A DNA stretch of 64,000 nucleotides, taken from assembly GCF_004339725.1 (NCBI RefSeq), contig NZ_SMGK01000001.1:62001-126000 (forward strand). Reading direction: 5' to 3'. Shown here piece after piece: positions 56,047-64,000 of this stretch. Position 1 is the first letter of the stretch; every line of letters begins with the position of its first letter. Source of the DNA: Acidipila rosea (GTDB taxonomy: Bacteria > Acidobacteriota > Terriglobia > Terriglobales > Acidobacteriaceae). The notes beneath the pieces are model-generated. The model was not told the origin of the DNA, made no database searches, and saw only the letters and a program-made list of their open reading frames with translations. Both the position numbers and the translations under genes were made by a program.

Positions 56047-57780
56047 ATGCCCATCCAATTCGCCAACCCAGCCGCTCTCGCCCTCTTCGCAGGCCCGGTC
56101 AAAGCGCAGCTCGCGAAGCTGACCGGCGTCGACATTCTTGTCATTGCGATCTACTTCGCGATGGTCATCTTCATTGGCTTCTACCTGCGAGGCTCCTCGA
56201 ACACCAGCGAGGAATTCTTCATGGCGGGCCGCGAGATGACCGCGTGGATTGCGGGCCTGAGCTTTGTCTCGGCCAATCTCGGCTCACTTGAACTGATGGG
56301 CTGGGCGGGCTCGGCCTACCAGTACGGCATTCTTGCCGCGCACTGGTACTGGATCGGCGCCATTCCGGCGATGCTGTTTCTCGGCATCGTCATGATGCCG
56401 TTCTATTACATCTCAAAGACCCACTCGGTTCCGGGCTATCTGCATCTGCGCTTCGGCGATGGAGCCAGGGCGCTCTCGGCGGTCAGTTTCGCCTTCATGA
56501 CGGTGCTGATGAGCGGCATCAATATGTACTCGATGGCGCTGGTGATGAAGGTTGTTCTCGGCTGGAACCTGAACTTCTCCATCTGGGTTTCGTCGATCAC
56601 GGTCGCCATCTATGTCGCGCTGGGGGGGCTCAAGTCGGCCATCTTCAATGAAGTGCTGCAGTTCCTGCTGATCTGGCTGGGAGCCCTGCTGGTGCCCATT
56701 CTCGGGCTGGTCGAGGTCGGCGGCTGGACCAACCTCCGCGGCCAGATCCTGCACCGTCTCGGTTCTGCCGAATACGTGCATATGTGGAGCACGCTCGGCC
56801 ACTTCAACTCGAACCCCATGGGGGTCCACTGGACCGGCATTGTCTTCGGCCTCGGTTTCGTGATCGCCTTCGGCTACTGGACGACGGATTTCCTGGTCGT
56901 GCAGCGCGTGCTCTCGGCGGACAATCTGCGCTCGGCGCGCATGGCTCCGATCATCGGCGCGGGCTTCAAGATGCTGGTTCCCTTCATCGTGATCCTGCCA
57001 GGCCTGGTCGCGCTCTCGGTGCTGCCTTTCCACCTGGTGGGAGAGACGACGGCGGTTGCCACCGGCCAGCACAGCTACAACGAAGTGCTGCCGCTGATGC
57101 TGGTTCGCTACTGCGGACCGGGCCTGCTGGGCCTCGGCGTCACGGCGCTGATCGCCGGATTCATGTCAGGCATGGCGGGCAATGTCAGCGCCTTCTCAAC
57201 GGTCTGGACCTACGACCTCTACGGCGCGTTCATCAACAAGAAAGCGACCGATCGTCACTATGTCTCGATGGGCCGCTGGTCGACCTTCATCGGCGTCCTC
57301 ATCTCAGTGGGCACGGCCTACCTGGTGCAGCACGCGGCCAGCATCATGGACTACGTGCAGCAGCTCTTCAGCTTTTTCATCGCGCCGCTGTTTGGAACGG
57401 TCATTCTGGGCATGCTGTGGAAGCGTGCGACGAAGGAGGCTGGTTTCTGGGGGCTGCTGGCCGGCACCTGCACGGCTATCGGCCTGTGGCTGTGGGTGCA
57501 TCTGAACCCCGCCGCGCTGCGCTATGTCGCCCTCTCGCCGGATGCCAAGGACATGGCAGAAAATCTCTATCGTGCTCTCTGGTCGTGGCTGGTTTGCGTC
57601 ATTGTAACTGTGGTGGTTTCTTATATGACCAAGCCGCGGCCAGTCTCCGAACTCGCAGGGCTGGTTTACGGAGTTGTGCCGCTGCCCGATGAGCATGACG
57701 AGCACTGGTATCAGCGGCCGATCGTGTGGGCGAGCATCATTGCCGTGCTCTTCATCGGGCTCAACATTATCTTCTGGTAA
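56047..57780 (+). CDS. Sodium:solute symporter (SSS family), putative pentose transporter
   Basis: 577 residues with about 14 transmembrane segments. SSS family blocks: EEFFMAGREMTAWIAGLSFVSANLGSLE, GWAGSAYQYG, VAIYVALGGLKSAIFNEVLQF and ISAFMSGMAGNVSAFSTVWTYDLY-like block. SglT-type sugar symporters share the sequence SSNTSEEFFMAGR. It sits 18 bases after araD and before the isomerase and kinase, so L-arabinose or a related pentose is the likely cargo, driven by Na+. Confidence 0.88.
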   Translation: MPIQFANPAALALFAGPVKAQLAKLTGVDILVIAIYFAMVIFIGFYLRGSSNTSEEFFMAGREMTAWIAGLSFVSANLGSLELMGWAGSAYQYGILAAHWYWIGAIPAMLFLGIVMMPFYYISKTHSVPGYLHLRFGDGARALSAVSFAFMTVLMSGINMYSMALVMKVVLGWNLNFSIWVSSITVAIYVALGGLKSAIFNEVLQFLLIWLGALLVPILGLVEVGGWTNLRGQILHRLGSAEYVHMWSTLGHFNSNPMGVHWTGIVFGLGFVIAFGYWTTDFLVVQRVLSADNLRSARMAPIIGAGFKMLVPFIVILPGLVALSVLPFHLVGETTAVATGQHSYNEVLPLMLVRYCGPGLLGLGVTALIAGFMSGMAGNVSAFSTVWTYDLYGAFINKKATDRHYVSMGRWSTFIGVLISVGTAYLVQHAASIMDYVQQLFSFFIAPLFGTVILGMLWKRATKEAGFWGLLAGTCTAIGLWLWVHLNPAALRYVALSPDAKDMAENLYRALWSWLVCVIVTVVVSYMTKPRPVSELAGLVYGVVPLPDEHDEHWYQRPIVWASIIAVLFIGLNIIFW

Positions 57781-57794
57781 AACGAGGTCATCAC

Positions 57795-58004
57795 ATGCGC
57801 GAGACAATGTCGATCTGGTTTTTCGCGGGCGTTCTCTTTCTCGCCTATGGTGTCGTCATTACGTCCGAGGGGTTATGGGAACTGGCTCATCCGCCCCTGC
57901 ATCGGCCCGTCCTCTATTCGCTCCATGCTCCTATCTGGTGGGGAGCAGCCATGGGGCTTGCGGGCCTCGCTTACACCGTGCGGTTCTGGCCGCGCAAGCA
58001 CTGA
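57795..58004 (+). CDS. Small two-helix membrane protein in the pentose operon
   Basis: 69 residues from ATG 57795 with GAGG 7 bases upstream. Two hydrophobic helices, IWFFAGVLFLAYGVVI and WWGAAMGLAGLAYTV, joined by a Pro/His-rich loop, ending WPRKH. It starts 14 bases after the symporter stop, before the isomerase. It may be an accessory subunit of the symporter. No family recognised. Confidence 0.68.
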   Translation: MRETMSIWFFAGVLFLAYGVVITSEGLWELAHPPLHRPVLYSLHAPIWWGAAMGLAGLAYTVRFWPRKH

Positions 58005-58049
58005 TTTTGTAAAGACTGGTCCCGAAAGCGGGAAAGGAAAACTGAAATT

Positions 58050-59459
58050 ATGAAAAAGCAGCTTACATTTGGAATGATCGTTGGCAATCGCGGATTCTTT
58101 CCTGACCACCTGGCGAAAGAGGGCCGCGAAGAGATGCTCGGCGTCCTTACAAACGCCGGAATCAAGGTCATTGCGCTTACACCGGAAGAGTCAAAGTACG
58201 GCGCAGTAGAGACTCACGACGAGGCCATTCGCTGCGGCGAACTCTTCCGCAAGCATCGCGATGAGATCGACGGCATTATTGTCACGCTGCCCAATTTCGG
58301 CGACGAACGCGGCATTGCGGACGCTATCCGCTACTCAACGCTCAAGGTTCCGGTGCTGGTGCAGGCCACGCCTGACCGCCGCGACGACATGAAGATCTCC
58401 GACCGCCGCGACAGCTTCTGCGGCAAGATGTCGGCCTGCAATAACCTGATGCAGTACGGCATCCCCTACTCCATCACCGGGCTGCACACCGTTGCTCCGA
58501 ACTCGGCCGCCTTCGCCAAGGACCTCGAATGGTTCTCCGCAGTCTGCCGCGTGGTGGACGGACTTCGCAATCTGCGCATTGGCGCCATCGGCGCCCGCCC
58601 TGCGGCTTTCAACACGGTTCGCTACAGTGAAAAGCTGCTCGAACGCAACGGCATCTCGGTCGAGACGCTCGATCTCTCTGAGATCATGGGCCGCATCGCC
58701 AAGCTCAGCGACAATGACGACGCGGTGCAGGCAAAGCTTGCGGCCATCAACGCCTACGTTGCGACCAAGGGCATTCCCGCCCAGGCGCTGATGAAAATGT
58801 CGAAGCTCGGCGCGGTCATCGACGGCTGGATGCAGCAGACCCATTGCAAGGTCAGCGCCATCCAGTGCTGGACCTCGATGGAAGAGTACTTCGGCGTGGT
58901 CCCCTGCACGGTCATGAGCATGATGAGCGAGAACCTCTTTTCGAGCGCCTGCGAAACCGACGTCTGCGGCACGCTGAGCATGTATGCGCTGGCGCTCGCC
59001 TCAGAGACGCCGAGCGCGCTGCTCGACTGGAACAACAACTACGGTGAAGATCCCGACAAGGCTGTCTGCTTTCACTGCTCCAACCTGCCGAAGCACTTCT
59101 TCGCCGATGTGGTCATGGACTTCCAGGCCATCATTGCCGGAACGGTCGGCAAGGAGAACACCTTCGGAACCTGCGTGGGTCGCGTGAAGGCCGGCGCCAT
59201 GAGCTACGTGCGCTTCTCGACGGACGACTACAGCGGGAAGATTCGCGGCTACATCGGCGAGGGTGAGTTCACCAACGATCCGCTGGAAACCTTTGGCGGC
59301 GCGGGCGTGGTGAAGATTCCTCATCTGCAGAAGCTGCTGCGCTACATCTGCGAGAAGGGCTTCGAGCACCACGTCGCCGCCAACTTCTCCCAGGTGGCAA
59401 GCCCCGTCTACGAGGCAGCGACACGCTACCTCGGATGGGAGATGCACCACCACCAGTAA
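58050..59459 (+). CDS. L-fucose/L-arabinose isomerase-family protein (probable arabinose isomerase)
   Basis: 469 residues. N-terminal Rossmann-like halves (LTFGMIVGNRGFFPDHLAKEG, DGIIVTLPNFGDERGIADAI) and a C-terminal FucI/AraA barrel with Glu in CWTSMEEYFG and ACETDVCG and His in CFHCSNLPKHF, as needed for metal binding. It belongs to the FucI side of the superfamily rather than classic AraA. Sitting between the sugar symporter and ribulokinase of an AraB/AraD operon, it most likely converts L-arabinose to L-ribulose. D-arabinose or L-fucose are alternatives. Confidence 0.85.
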   Translation: MKKQLTFGMIVGNRGFFPDHLAKEGREEMLGVLTNAGIKVIALTPEESKYGAVETHDEAIRCGELFRKHRDEIDGIIVTLPNFGDERGIADAIRYSTLKVPVLVQATPDRRDDMKISDRRDSFCGKMSACNNLMQYGIPYSITGLHTVAPNSAAFAKDLEWFSAVCRVVDGLRNLRIGAIGARPAAFNTVRYSEKLLERNGISVETLDLSEIMGRIAKLSDNDDAVQAKLAAINAYVATKGIPAQALMKMSKLGAVIDGWMQQTHCKVSAIQCWTSMEEYFGVVPCTVMSMMSENLFSSACETDVCGTLSMYALALASETPSALLDWNNNYGEDPDKAVCFHCSNLPKHFFADVVMDFQAIIAGTVGKENTFGTCVGRVKAGAMSYVRFSTDDYSGKIRGYIGEGEFTNDPLETFGGAGVVKIPHLQKLLRYICEKGFEHHVAANFSQVASPVYEAATRYLGWEMHHHQ

Positions 59460-59482
59460 ACGAGGGAAACGCTCCTCGAGTA

Positions 59483-59508
59483 CCCCACGTCTCGCTTGAG
59501 GCGTGGGG
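59483..59508 (+). other. Intraoperonic stem-loop before araB
   Basis: CCCCACGTCTC pairs with GAGGCGTGGGG (one T-G pair), loop GCTT, followed by CTTCCCTTT. It stands 23 bases after the isomerase stop and 36 before araB. It may attenuate araB relative to the upstream genes or protect the upstream message. Confidence 0.55.
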
Positions 59509-59544
59509 CTTCCCTTTGACCGCACGATTCACAGGAGTAGATTG

Positions 59545-61113
59545 ATGGCCATCGTCGCAGGCGTAGATTTCGGCACTCTCAGCGTTCGCGTAACCCTGCT
59601 CGACAGCGAGCGCGGCCGCCTCGGCACGGCCGTGGCTGAATATCCGCTTCATCGCAAGCGCGAAGATCCCAACTATGCCACCCAGTCGCACTATGACCAG
59701 ATGGACGCGCTCATCAAGGCGACGCGCAAGGTGCTCGCGGATGCGGGAGTCGCGGGCGAAGACGTGGCTGCGATCGCTCTCGATACCACTGGTTCGAGCG
59801 TCATTCCGGTGGCGGCCGATCTGACGCCGCTCGATGACTACTACCTCTGGTGCGACCATCGTGCCAAGGAAGAGGCTCGCGAGATTACCGAACTGGCGCA
59901 TCGCGAAAAGCTGGAGGCAATCGAGTGGTGCGGCGGCGTCTACTCGCACGAGTGGGGCTTCGCCAAGCTGCTCCACTGGCTCCGCCATAACCCGGACAAG
60001 CGCGACAGGTTCGCCACCGCCTTTGAACACTGCGATATGGTGGCGGCCACGCTCGCCGGCATCAAGGACGCGAAGCTGGTCAAGCGCAGCGTCTGCGCGA
60101 TGGGGCACAAGTGGCTCTGGAATCCGAAGTGGGGCGGTCTGCCGCCGCAGGAGTTTTTCTCAAAGCTCGATCCCGTCTTTGAGGGCATCCGCGCCCGATT
60201 TGACGGCGAATATCTGACCTCCGATCATCTGGCCGGTCATCTTGCGCCGGAGTGGGCGGAGAAGATGGGCCTTCGCGCGGGTATTCCCATCCCGGTAGGG
60301 GCCTTTGACGCGCACTGGGATGCAATCGGCGCAGGCTGCCGCGAGGGCGACGTCGTCAACGTGGTCGGCACCTCGACCTGCATCATTGCCATGGAGCAGA
60401 AGACGACGCTGGTACCCGGCGTCTGCGGCGTGGTTCCGGGCAGCGTCCATCCACAGTTCACCGGTGTCGAGGCGGGGCTCTCGGCCACCGGAGACATCTT
60501 CGAGGCCATTGCCCGCCGCGCCGGAACCAACGTGAAAGAGTTGTCGAAGGGGCTTGAAAGCTATCGCGCCGGGCAGACCGGCCTGCTGCGCCTCAGCTGG
60601 GACAACGGCGATCGCACCGTGCTGGTCAACTCGGAACTGGGAGGCGTTACGCTGGGCTGGAACCTGATTCACACCGCGCAGGACGAGCTCTTTGCGGCCA
60701 TCGAAGGCACAGCCTTCCACACGCGCATCATCCTCGAACGCATGGCCGAGCACAGCGTTCCTGTGGAGCGGGTGATCAATGCCGGGGGCATTCCGCAGAA
60801 CAACAAGGTGCTCAACCAGGTCTATGCCAATGTGCTGGGAAAGCCGGTGCTGGTGCCCGCGGGAATTCCGACGAGCCTGGGTTCAGGCATCTTCGCGCTG
60901 CTGGCTGCCGGGGCATTCAAGACGGTGGAGGAGGCGCAGTCCAGGTTGTGTCTCGACTACACCACCTATGAGCCGGAGGCCGAGGCGCACGCCATCTACA
61001 ACCAGCTCTTCGCGCACTATCGCAAGCTCTACTTTGCGCTCGGCAGCCGCGGAGCCGAAGCGGTTGCGCTGGGCGATGTGCTGCCCGATCTGCGAAAGAT
61101 TGCGGCCCGCTAG
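59545..61113 (+). CDS. araB: Ribulokinase
   Basis: 522 residues from ATG 59545 with AGGAG 8 bases upstream. FGGY kinase fold: VDFGTLSVRVTLLD, ALDTTGSSVIPV, WCDHRAKEEA, the AraB-type stretch VVPGSVHPQFTGVEAGLSATGDIFEA, and GGIPQNNKVLNQVYANVLG near the nucleotide site. Phosphorylates L-ribulose for AraD. This kinase is the best evidence that the operon handles L-arabinose rather than fucose. Its stop overlaps the convergent YhaM-like gene. Confidence 0.9.
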   Translation: MAIVAGVDFGTLSVRVTLLDSERGRLGTAVAEYPLHRKREDPNYATQSHYDQMDALIKATRKVLADAGVAGEDVAAIALDTTGSSVIPVAADLTPLDDYYLWCDHRAKEEAREITELAHREKLEAIEWCGGVYSHEWGFAKLLHWLRHNPDKRDRFATAFEHCDMVAATLAGIKDAKLVKRSVCAMGHKWLWNPKWGGLPPQEFFSKLDPVFEGIRARFDGEYLTSDHLAGHLAPEWAEKMGLRAGIPIPVGAFDAHWDAIGAGCREGDVVNVVGTSTCIIAMEQKTTLVPGVCGVVPGSVHPQFTGVEAGLSATGDIFEAIARRAGTNVKELSKGLESYRAGQTGLLRLSWDNGDRTVLVNSELGGVTLGWNLIHTAQDELFAAIEGTAFHTRIILERMAEHSVPVERVINAGGIPQNNKVLNQVYANVLGKPVLVPAGIPTSLGSGIFALLAAGAFKTVEEAQSRLCLDYTTYEPEAEAHAIYNQLFAHYRKLYFALGSRGAEAVALGDVLPDLRKIAAR

Positions 61114-62081
61114 CGCTTCAGCAGGCCGTTCGTGTTGAGGAGCGGGCGTTCCATCGCCCGCACCCAATCCGTCATCTGATCAGGAGCCTTGCCGGCTGCT
61201 TCGGCGCGGGCAAACTCGCTTCGCATGGTCTGCATCTTCGCGTCGAGATCGTCCAGGTAGTTGAAGAGCACGGCCTCGGGAATCATGGGCAGCTTGGGCG
61301 AGCCGAATTCATACTTGCCATGATGGCTGAGGATCAGGTGCAGCACCAGGATGCGGAGGTCCTGGGGAAAGCTGTCCAGTTGTGCGATCTTGCTCTCTAC
61401 CATCGCCACGCCGATGGAAATGTGCCCGACCAGCTGGCCCTCCAGCGTGTAGTCGAAGCTGGTGCCCCAGCTCAGCTCGCGCAGCTTGCCGATGTCGTGC
61501 AGTACGGCAGCCGTCATCAGCAGGTCGCGGTCAATCTCCGGGTAGTGCTTCGCCGTCAGCTCGCATAGCCCCAGCAGGGAAACGATATGCTCCAGCAGGC
61601 CGCCGATCCAGGCGTGGTGCAGCGCCTTGGCGGCGGGCGCATGGCGCAGCGCTCCGGCGATCTCCTGATCGTCGAGGAAGGCCCGCAGCAGCGCCTTGAG
61701 GTGTACGTTGCTGAAGCTGTCCACGAAGCCGTTCAACTCCGCCCACATCTCGTCAATGCTGCGGACGGTGTGCGGCACAAAGTCGGCAAGGTCGTATTCA
61801 CCGGGAGCAGCCAGGCGAATCTTGTCGAGGTTGATCTGCAGCTTCTCCTGGTAGCGGCAGACCAGTCCCTTTACCTTGATCACGTCGCCGTTGTTGAAGT
61901 CGCCCACCTCGGAGGCGTCCCACATGCGGCACTCGATCTGCCCGGTGCGGTCCGCAAGGTTGACGGCGAGGTAGCGGCTGGAGTCTTTTTTAGCTCGAAA
62001 CTGCTTGGCGCTGGCGACAAAAAATCCTGTCACCTGCTGATTCTCAAAACGGGTGAGGTCGGTAATGTAGAGATCTTTCAT
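61110..62081 (-). CDS. YhaM-type OB-fold/HD-domain 3'-5' exoribonuclease
   Basis: 323 residues from ATG 62081 (MKDLYITDLT); a start at 62117 would fall in the terminator of the upstream gene. Residues ~1-110 are an OB fold (YITDLTRFENQQVTGFFVA, QIECRMWD); residues ~120-310 an HD domain with HHAWIGGLLEHIVS, TAAVLHDIGK and LHLILSHHGKYEFGSPKLP. YhaM trims RNA 3' ends and DNA in vitro. Monocistronic or weakly read through from ppiC-like upstream gene. Confidence 0.85.
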   Translation of the reverse strand: MKDLYITDLTRFENQQVTGFFVASAKQFRAKKDSSRYLAVNLADRTGQIECRMWDASEVGDFNNGDVIKVKGLVCRYQEKLQINLDKIRLAAPGEYDLADFVPHTVRSIDEMWAELNGFVDSFSNVHLKALLRAFLDDQEIAGALRHAPAAKALHHAWIGGLLEHIVSLLGLCELTAKHYPEIDRDLLMTAAVLHDIGKLRELSWGTSFDYTLEGQLVGHISIGVAMVESKIAQLDSFPQDLRILVLHLILSHHGKYEFGSPKLPMIPEAVLFNYLDDLDAKMQTMRSEFARAEAAGKAPDQMTDWVRAMERPLLNTNGLLKR

Positions 62082-62092
62082 AGGAAAAGAAA

Positions 62093-62117
62093 ATGGCCCG
62101 GAGGTCATCCGGGCCAT
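62093..62117 (-). terminator. Intrinsic terminator of the PPIase gene
   Basis: Perfect 10-bp stem ATGGCCCGGA / TCCGGGCCAT with a 5-base loop; on the minus strand it is followed by TTTCTTTTCC. It lies 10 bases after the stop of the large PPIase gene and 12 bases before the downstream start. Confidence 0.85.
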
Positions 62118-62126
62118 GATGAGATT

Positions 62127-63971
62127 TTACTGAGGCTTGTTTGGCGCCGGCTCCGCAGGGGTTGCGCTCTGGTCCTGGGTTTGAGAAGCGGGCGGGGTCG
62201 CTGCGGGGGCGGTGTTCTGCTGCTTGGACTCCTTGTCCTTGCGTCCCTGGTCAGCGAAGCGGGTCTTCTCGCCGGTGTTAGCCTTCTTGACCTTCTTCTT
62301 GGTTGCGGTATCGCCACTCAGGCCGAGTGGCGCCGACTGCACTTTCCGCGAGGCCAGTTCATCGCTGCTCTCCGGAGGAGGAGCATAGGGGTCATCCTGC
62401 CGGGCCGCATGCTTCTTGTCCTTCTTGACCTTGGCCTGGTCGGCGAAGCGCTTCTTCGTCTTCTTTTGGGTCTGCTGCTCTTCCTGTCCGTCGGCCCGGA
62501 TATCGGGAGCTACGTTGCTCTGCGCAACCTGTGATTCTGCCTGTCCTGCTCCGGGAGTCGTGTTGCTGGTGGGAGCGACCGCGCCTGCATCCTCTGATTT
62601 CGTATCGCCCTGGGGCAGAGTTCTGCGGGGCGCCTGGCCAAAGCGAATCTTTTCCTTCTTGCCGGGCTTTTGGACCGGAGCATTGTCGGCGACCTTCTGC
62701 GACTTGGCCCTGGCCGGCGCCGCTGAAGATGCAACCGTAGTGTTGCCCTGCGGAACCTGATCGAGGCTGGGAACATTGGAGGGCACAGCCTTGGCCGTCC
62801 TGGCCTTATCGGCCTTACGGGTCTTGGTGCGGTAGCGGGCGCGCGTTACATGCTTTTTCTTCTTCGGGCCGGGAGGCGTATAGGCGCTGTAGACAGGCTT
62901 CAACTCATTGGGGCTCGCACCGGCATCGGTGAAGCCGGGCTTGATGTCGATGTACGCCTCTTCGCGCAGCCTGGTGAGATATGCGCGCAGCGCGGGCTGC
63001 ATCTTCTCCATGCCCACGGCGTCTTCCACCTGGGGCTCAACCTTGTTGATCGGCGTTACGCCGCCGGGCGTATGGTCCACCACCTTGAGAATCACAAAAC
63101 CCTGCTTGGTGCGAATCGGCTCCGTATACTGGCCAGCCTGCTTGTCAAAGGTCCGGTCTTCGAGCACTTTGGCGAGCTGTCCACGCTTGAAGTCACCGAG
63201 ATCGCCGCCCTGGGCCGCCGTGGGGCCGCCGGAGGAGCTCTTGGCCAGCGCGGCAAAGTCCGCGCCGCTCTTCAGCTTGCTCTCAATGTCCTCAGCCTTG
63301 GTCTTGGCCGCCGCGACCTGCTGGGCGTCGTCCGGGTTGGCGGTAGGAATCAGGATCTCACTCAGCCGCACCTGTTCAGGCTTGTCGAAGTCGGACTTGT
63401 GCTGGTCGTAGTACTGCTGCACCTCAGAGGGGGTGATCGAAATGTGCCGCCCTACTTCGTCGCGGATCACCTGCGACGTGATGATGCTGTTGCGGATATT
63501 CGCCTTGAAATCTTCATAGGAGACGCCCTGCGCCTCGGCGGCCTTCTGCAGGTCTTCGAGCGAATCGAGATGGTTCTGCTTGCGGATCTCATCGAGACGG
63601 CGCACCAGTTCGTTCTCGCCGGTAATGTCGAGCTGCTTGCCCTTGGAGATGAGCAGTTGCTGATCGATGAGATTGCGCAGCAGGTCAGCCTTCTGCTGAT
63701 ACAGCTCCTGCTGGCTCCATCCCTGCTGGCGAGCCTCGGCTTCGAGGTTCTGCTCCGCGCGATCAAAGTCGGACTTGCTGATGACCTGGTCGTTCACGCG
63801 CGCAACGATATCTTCAACCACCGTGCCTTGATAGGGAGACTGCTGTTGCGTGCTGCGGTCAGTGACGGAAGCATTGCGCGCGGACTGCCCCCACGAGGGA
63901 AGGGCAACGATTACCATGCTGGCGGCGAGCACGGCGCTGAACTGCAGGGACTGCATGGGTCGAAGGGTCAT
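62127..63971 (-). CDS. SurA/PpiC-type periplasmic peptidyl-prolyl isomerase with long basic repeat tail
   Basis: 614 residues. Signal peptide ends at PSWGQ. SurA N-terminal helical module (~50-190: VARVNDQVISKSDFDRAEQN, LIDQQLLISKGKQL), one parvulin domain (~200-310: VRLSEILIP, GGPTAAQGGDLGDFKRGQLAKVLE, TKQGFVILKV), then a C-terminal ~290-residue disordered tail rich in Lys, Ala, Gln and Pro with three copies of a K-x-x-RF(A/G)-x-Q unit. The usual SurA has ~430 residues and no such tail. Chaperone for outer-membrane proteins; the tail's role is unknown. Upstream promoter lies outside the window. Confidence 0.88.
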   Translation of the reverse strand: MTLRPMQSLQFSAVLAASMVIVALPSWGQSARNASVTDRSTQQQSPYQGTVVEDIVARVNDQVISKSDFDRAEQNLEAEARQQGWSQQELYQQKADLLRNLIDQQLLISKGKQLDITGENELVRRLDEIRKQNHLDSLEDLQKAAEAQGVSYEDFKANIRNSIITSQVIRDEVGRHISITPSEVQQYYDQHKSDFDKPEQVRLSEILIPTANPDDAQQVAAAKTKAEDIESKLKSGADFAALAKSSSGGPTAAQGGDLGDFKRGQLAKVLEDRTFDKQAGQYTEPIRTKQGFVILKVVDHTPGGVTPINKVEPQVEDAVGMEKMQPALRAYLTRLREEAYIDIKPGFTDAGASPNELKPVYSAYTPPGPKKKKHVTRARYRTKTRKADKARTAKAVPSNVPSLDQVPQGNTTVASSAAPARAKSQKVADNAPVQKPGKKEKIRFGQAPRRTLPQGDTKSEDAGAVAPTSNTTPGAGQAESQVAQSNVAPDIRADGQEEQQTQKKTKKRFADQAKVKKDKKHAARQDDPYAPPPESSDELASRKVQSAPLGLSGDTATKKKVKKANTGEKTRFADQGRKDKESKQQNTAPAATPPASQTQDQSATPAEPAPNKPQ

Positions 63972-64000
63972 CTGTTGAACGTCTCAAAAGCAGCGCGGAG

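Noticed and set aside
58050..61113. Calling the sugar operon an L-fucose operon
   Set aside because: The kinase has AraB-type motifs and the aldolase-family member matches AraD better than FucA, although the isomerase is FucI-like.

Overview
The window looks like chromosomal DNA of a Gram-negative, GC-rich acidobacterium (Terriglobia/Acidobacteriaceae type). This is an inference. KdsB, MurJ, an OmpA protein, a SurA-like chaperone and outer-membrane barrels indicate an LPS-bearing double membrane. The RHS core consensus, the BNR plus choice-of-anchor-D giant protein, DUF5715 and the SurA-like protein with a long basic tail are types I associate with that group. No tRNA, rRNA, CRISPR array or complete insertion sequence was seen.

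Layout. 1-4.3 kb (minus strand): a respiratory operon read as outer-membrane monoheme cytochrome-porin (Cyc2-like), Rieske protein, then cytochrome b fused to two c-type heme domains and cut by the window edge. A perfect 16-bp CRP-type palindrome lies upstream. 4.3-18.7 kb: housekeeping and envelope genes (rmuC, acpP-fabF, a Yip1 protein, an M15-like peptidase, a 1.5-kilo-residue secreted propeller/ASH protein, an OmpA protein, kdsB, a secreted MetX-like hydrolase). 18.7-21.9 kb (minus): an RHS remnant followed by a tandem array of RHS C-terminal modules, each followed by a small membrane-protein gene. Every module begins at the same 11-bp DNA junction. 21.9-35.5 kb: secreted proteins, an overlapping HAD / lytic transglycosylase / flippase operon, an ATP-dependent DNA ligase, prfA-prmC, an M29 aminopeptidase, and hsp20-clpB. 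35.7-50 kb: AlkA-type glycosylase, pckA, a DksA/TraR protein, a TPR protein, LysR-yeiH, murJ, metK, a DMT transporter, an M13 peptidase and a secreted propeller. 50.2-54.1 kb: hrcA-grpE-dnaJ (no dnaK here) and an orphan LytTR regulator. 54.1-61.1 kb: a LacI-controlled pentose operon (araD, SSS symporter, a tiny membrane protein, a FucI-family isomerase in place of AraA, araB). 61.1-64 kb: a YhaM-like OB/HD nuclease and a SurA-like PPIase with a long basic repeat tail.

Most noteworthy are the Cyc2-like / Rieske / cytochrome b-cc operon, which suggests electron exchange between the cell surface and the quinone pool, and the RHS-tail/membrane-protein cassette array with its shared junction. Both regions look more AT-rich by eye than their surroundings, so transfer is possible. 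All start sites were chosen by reading ribosome-binding sites and signal peptides by eye; family names come from recognised motifs, with no database search.
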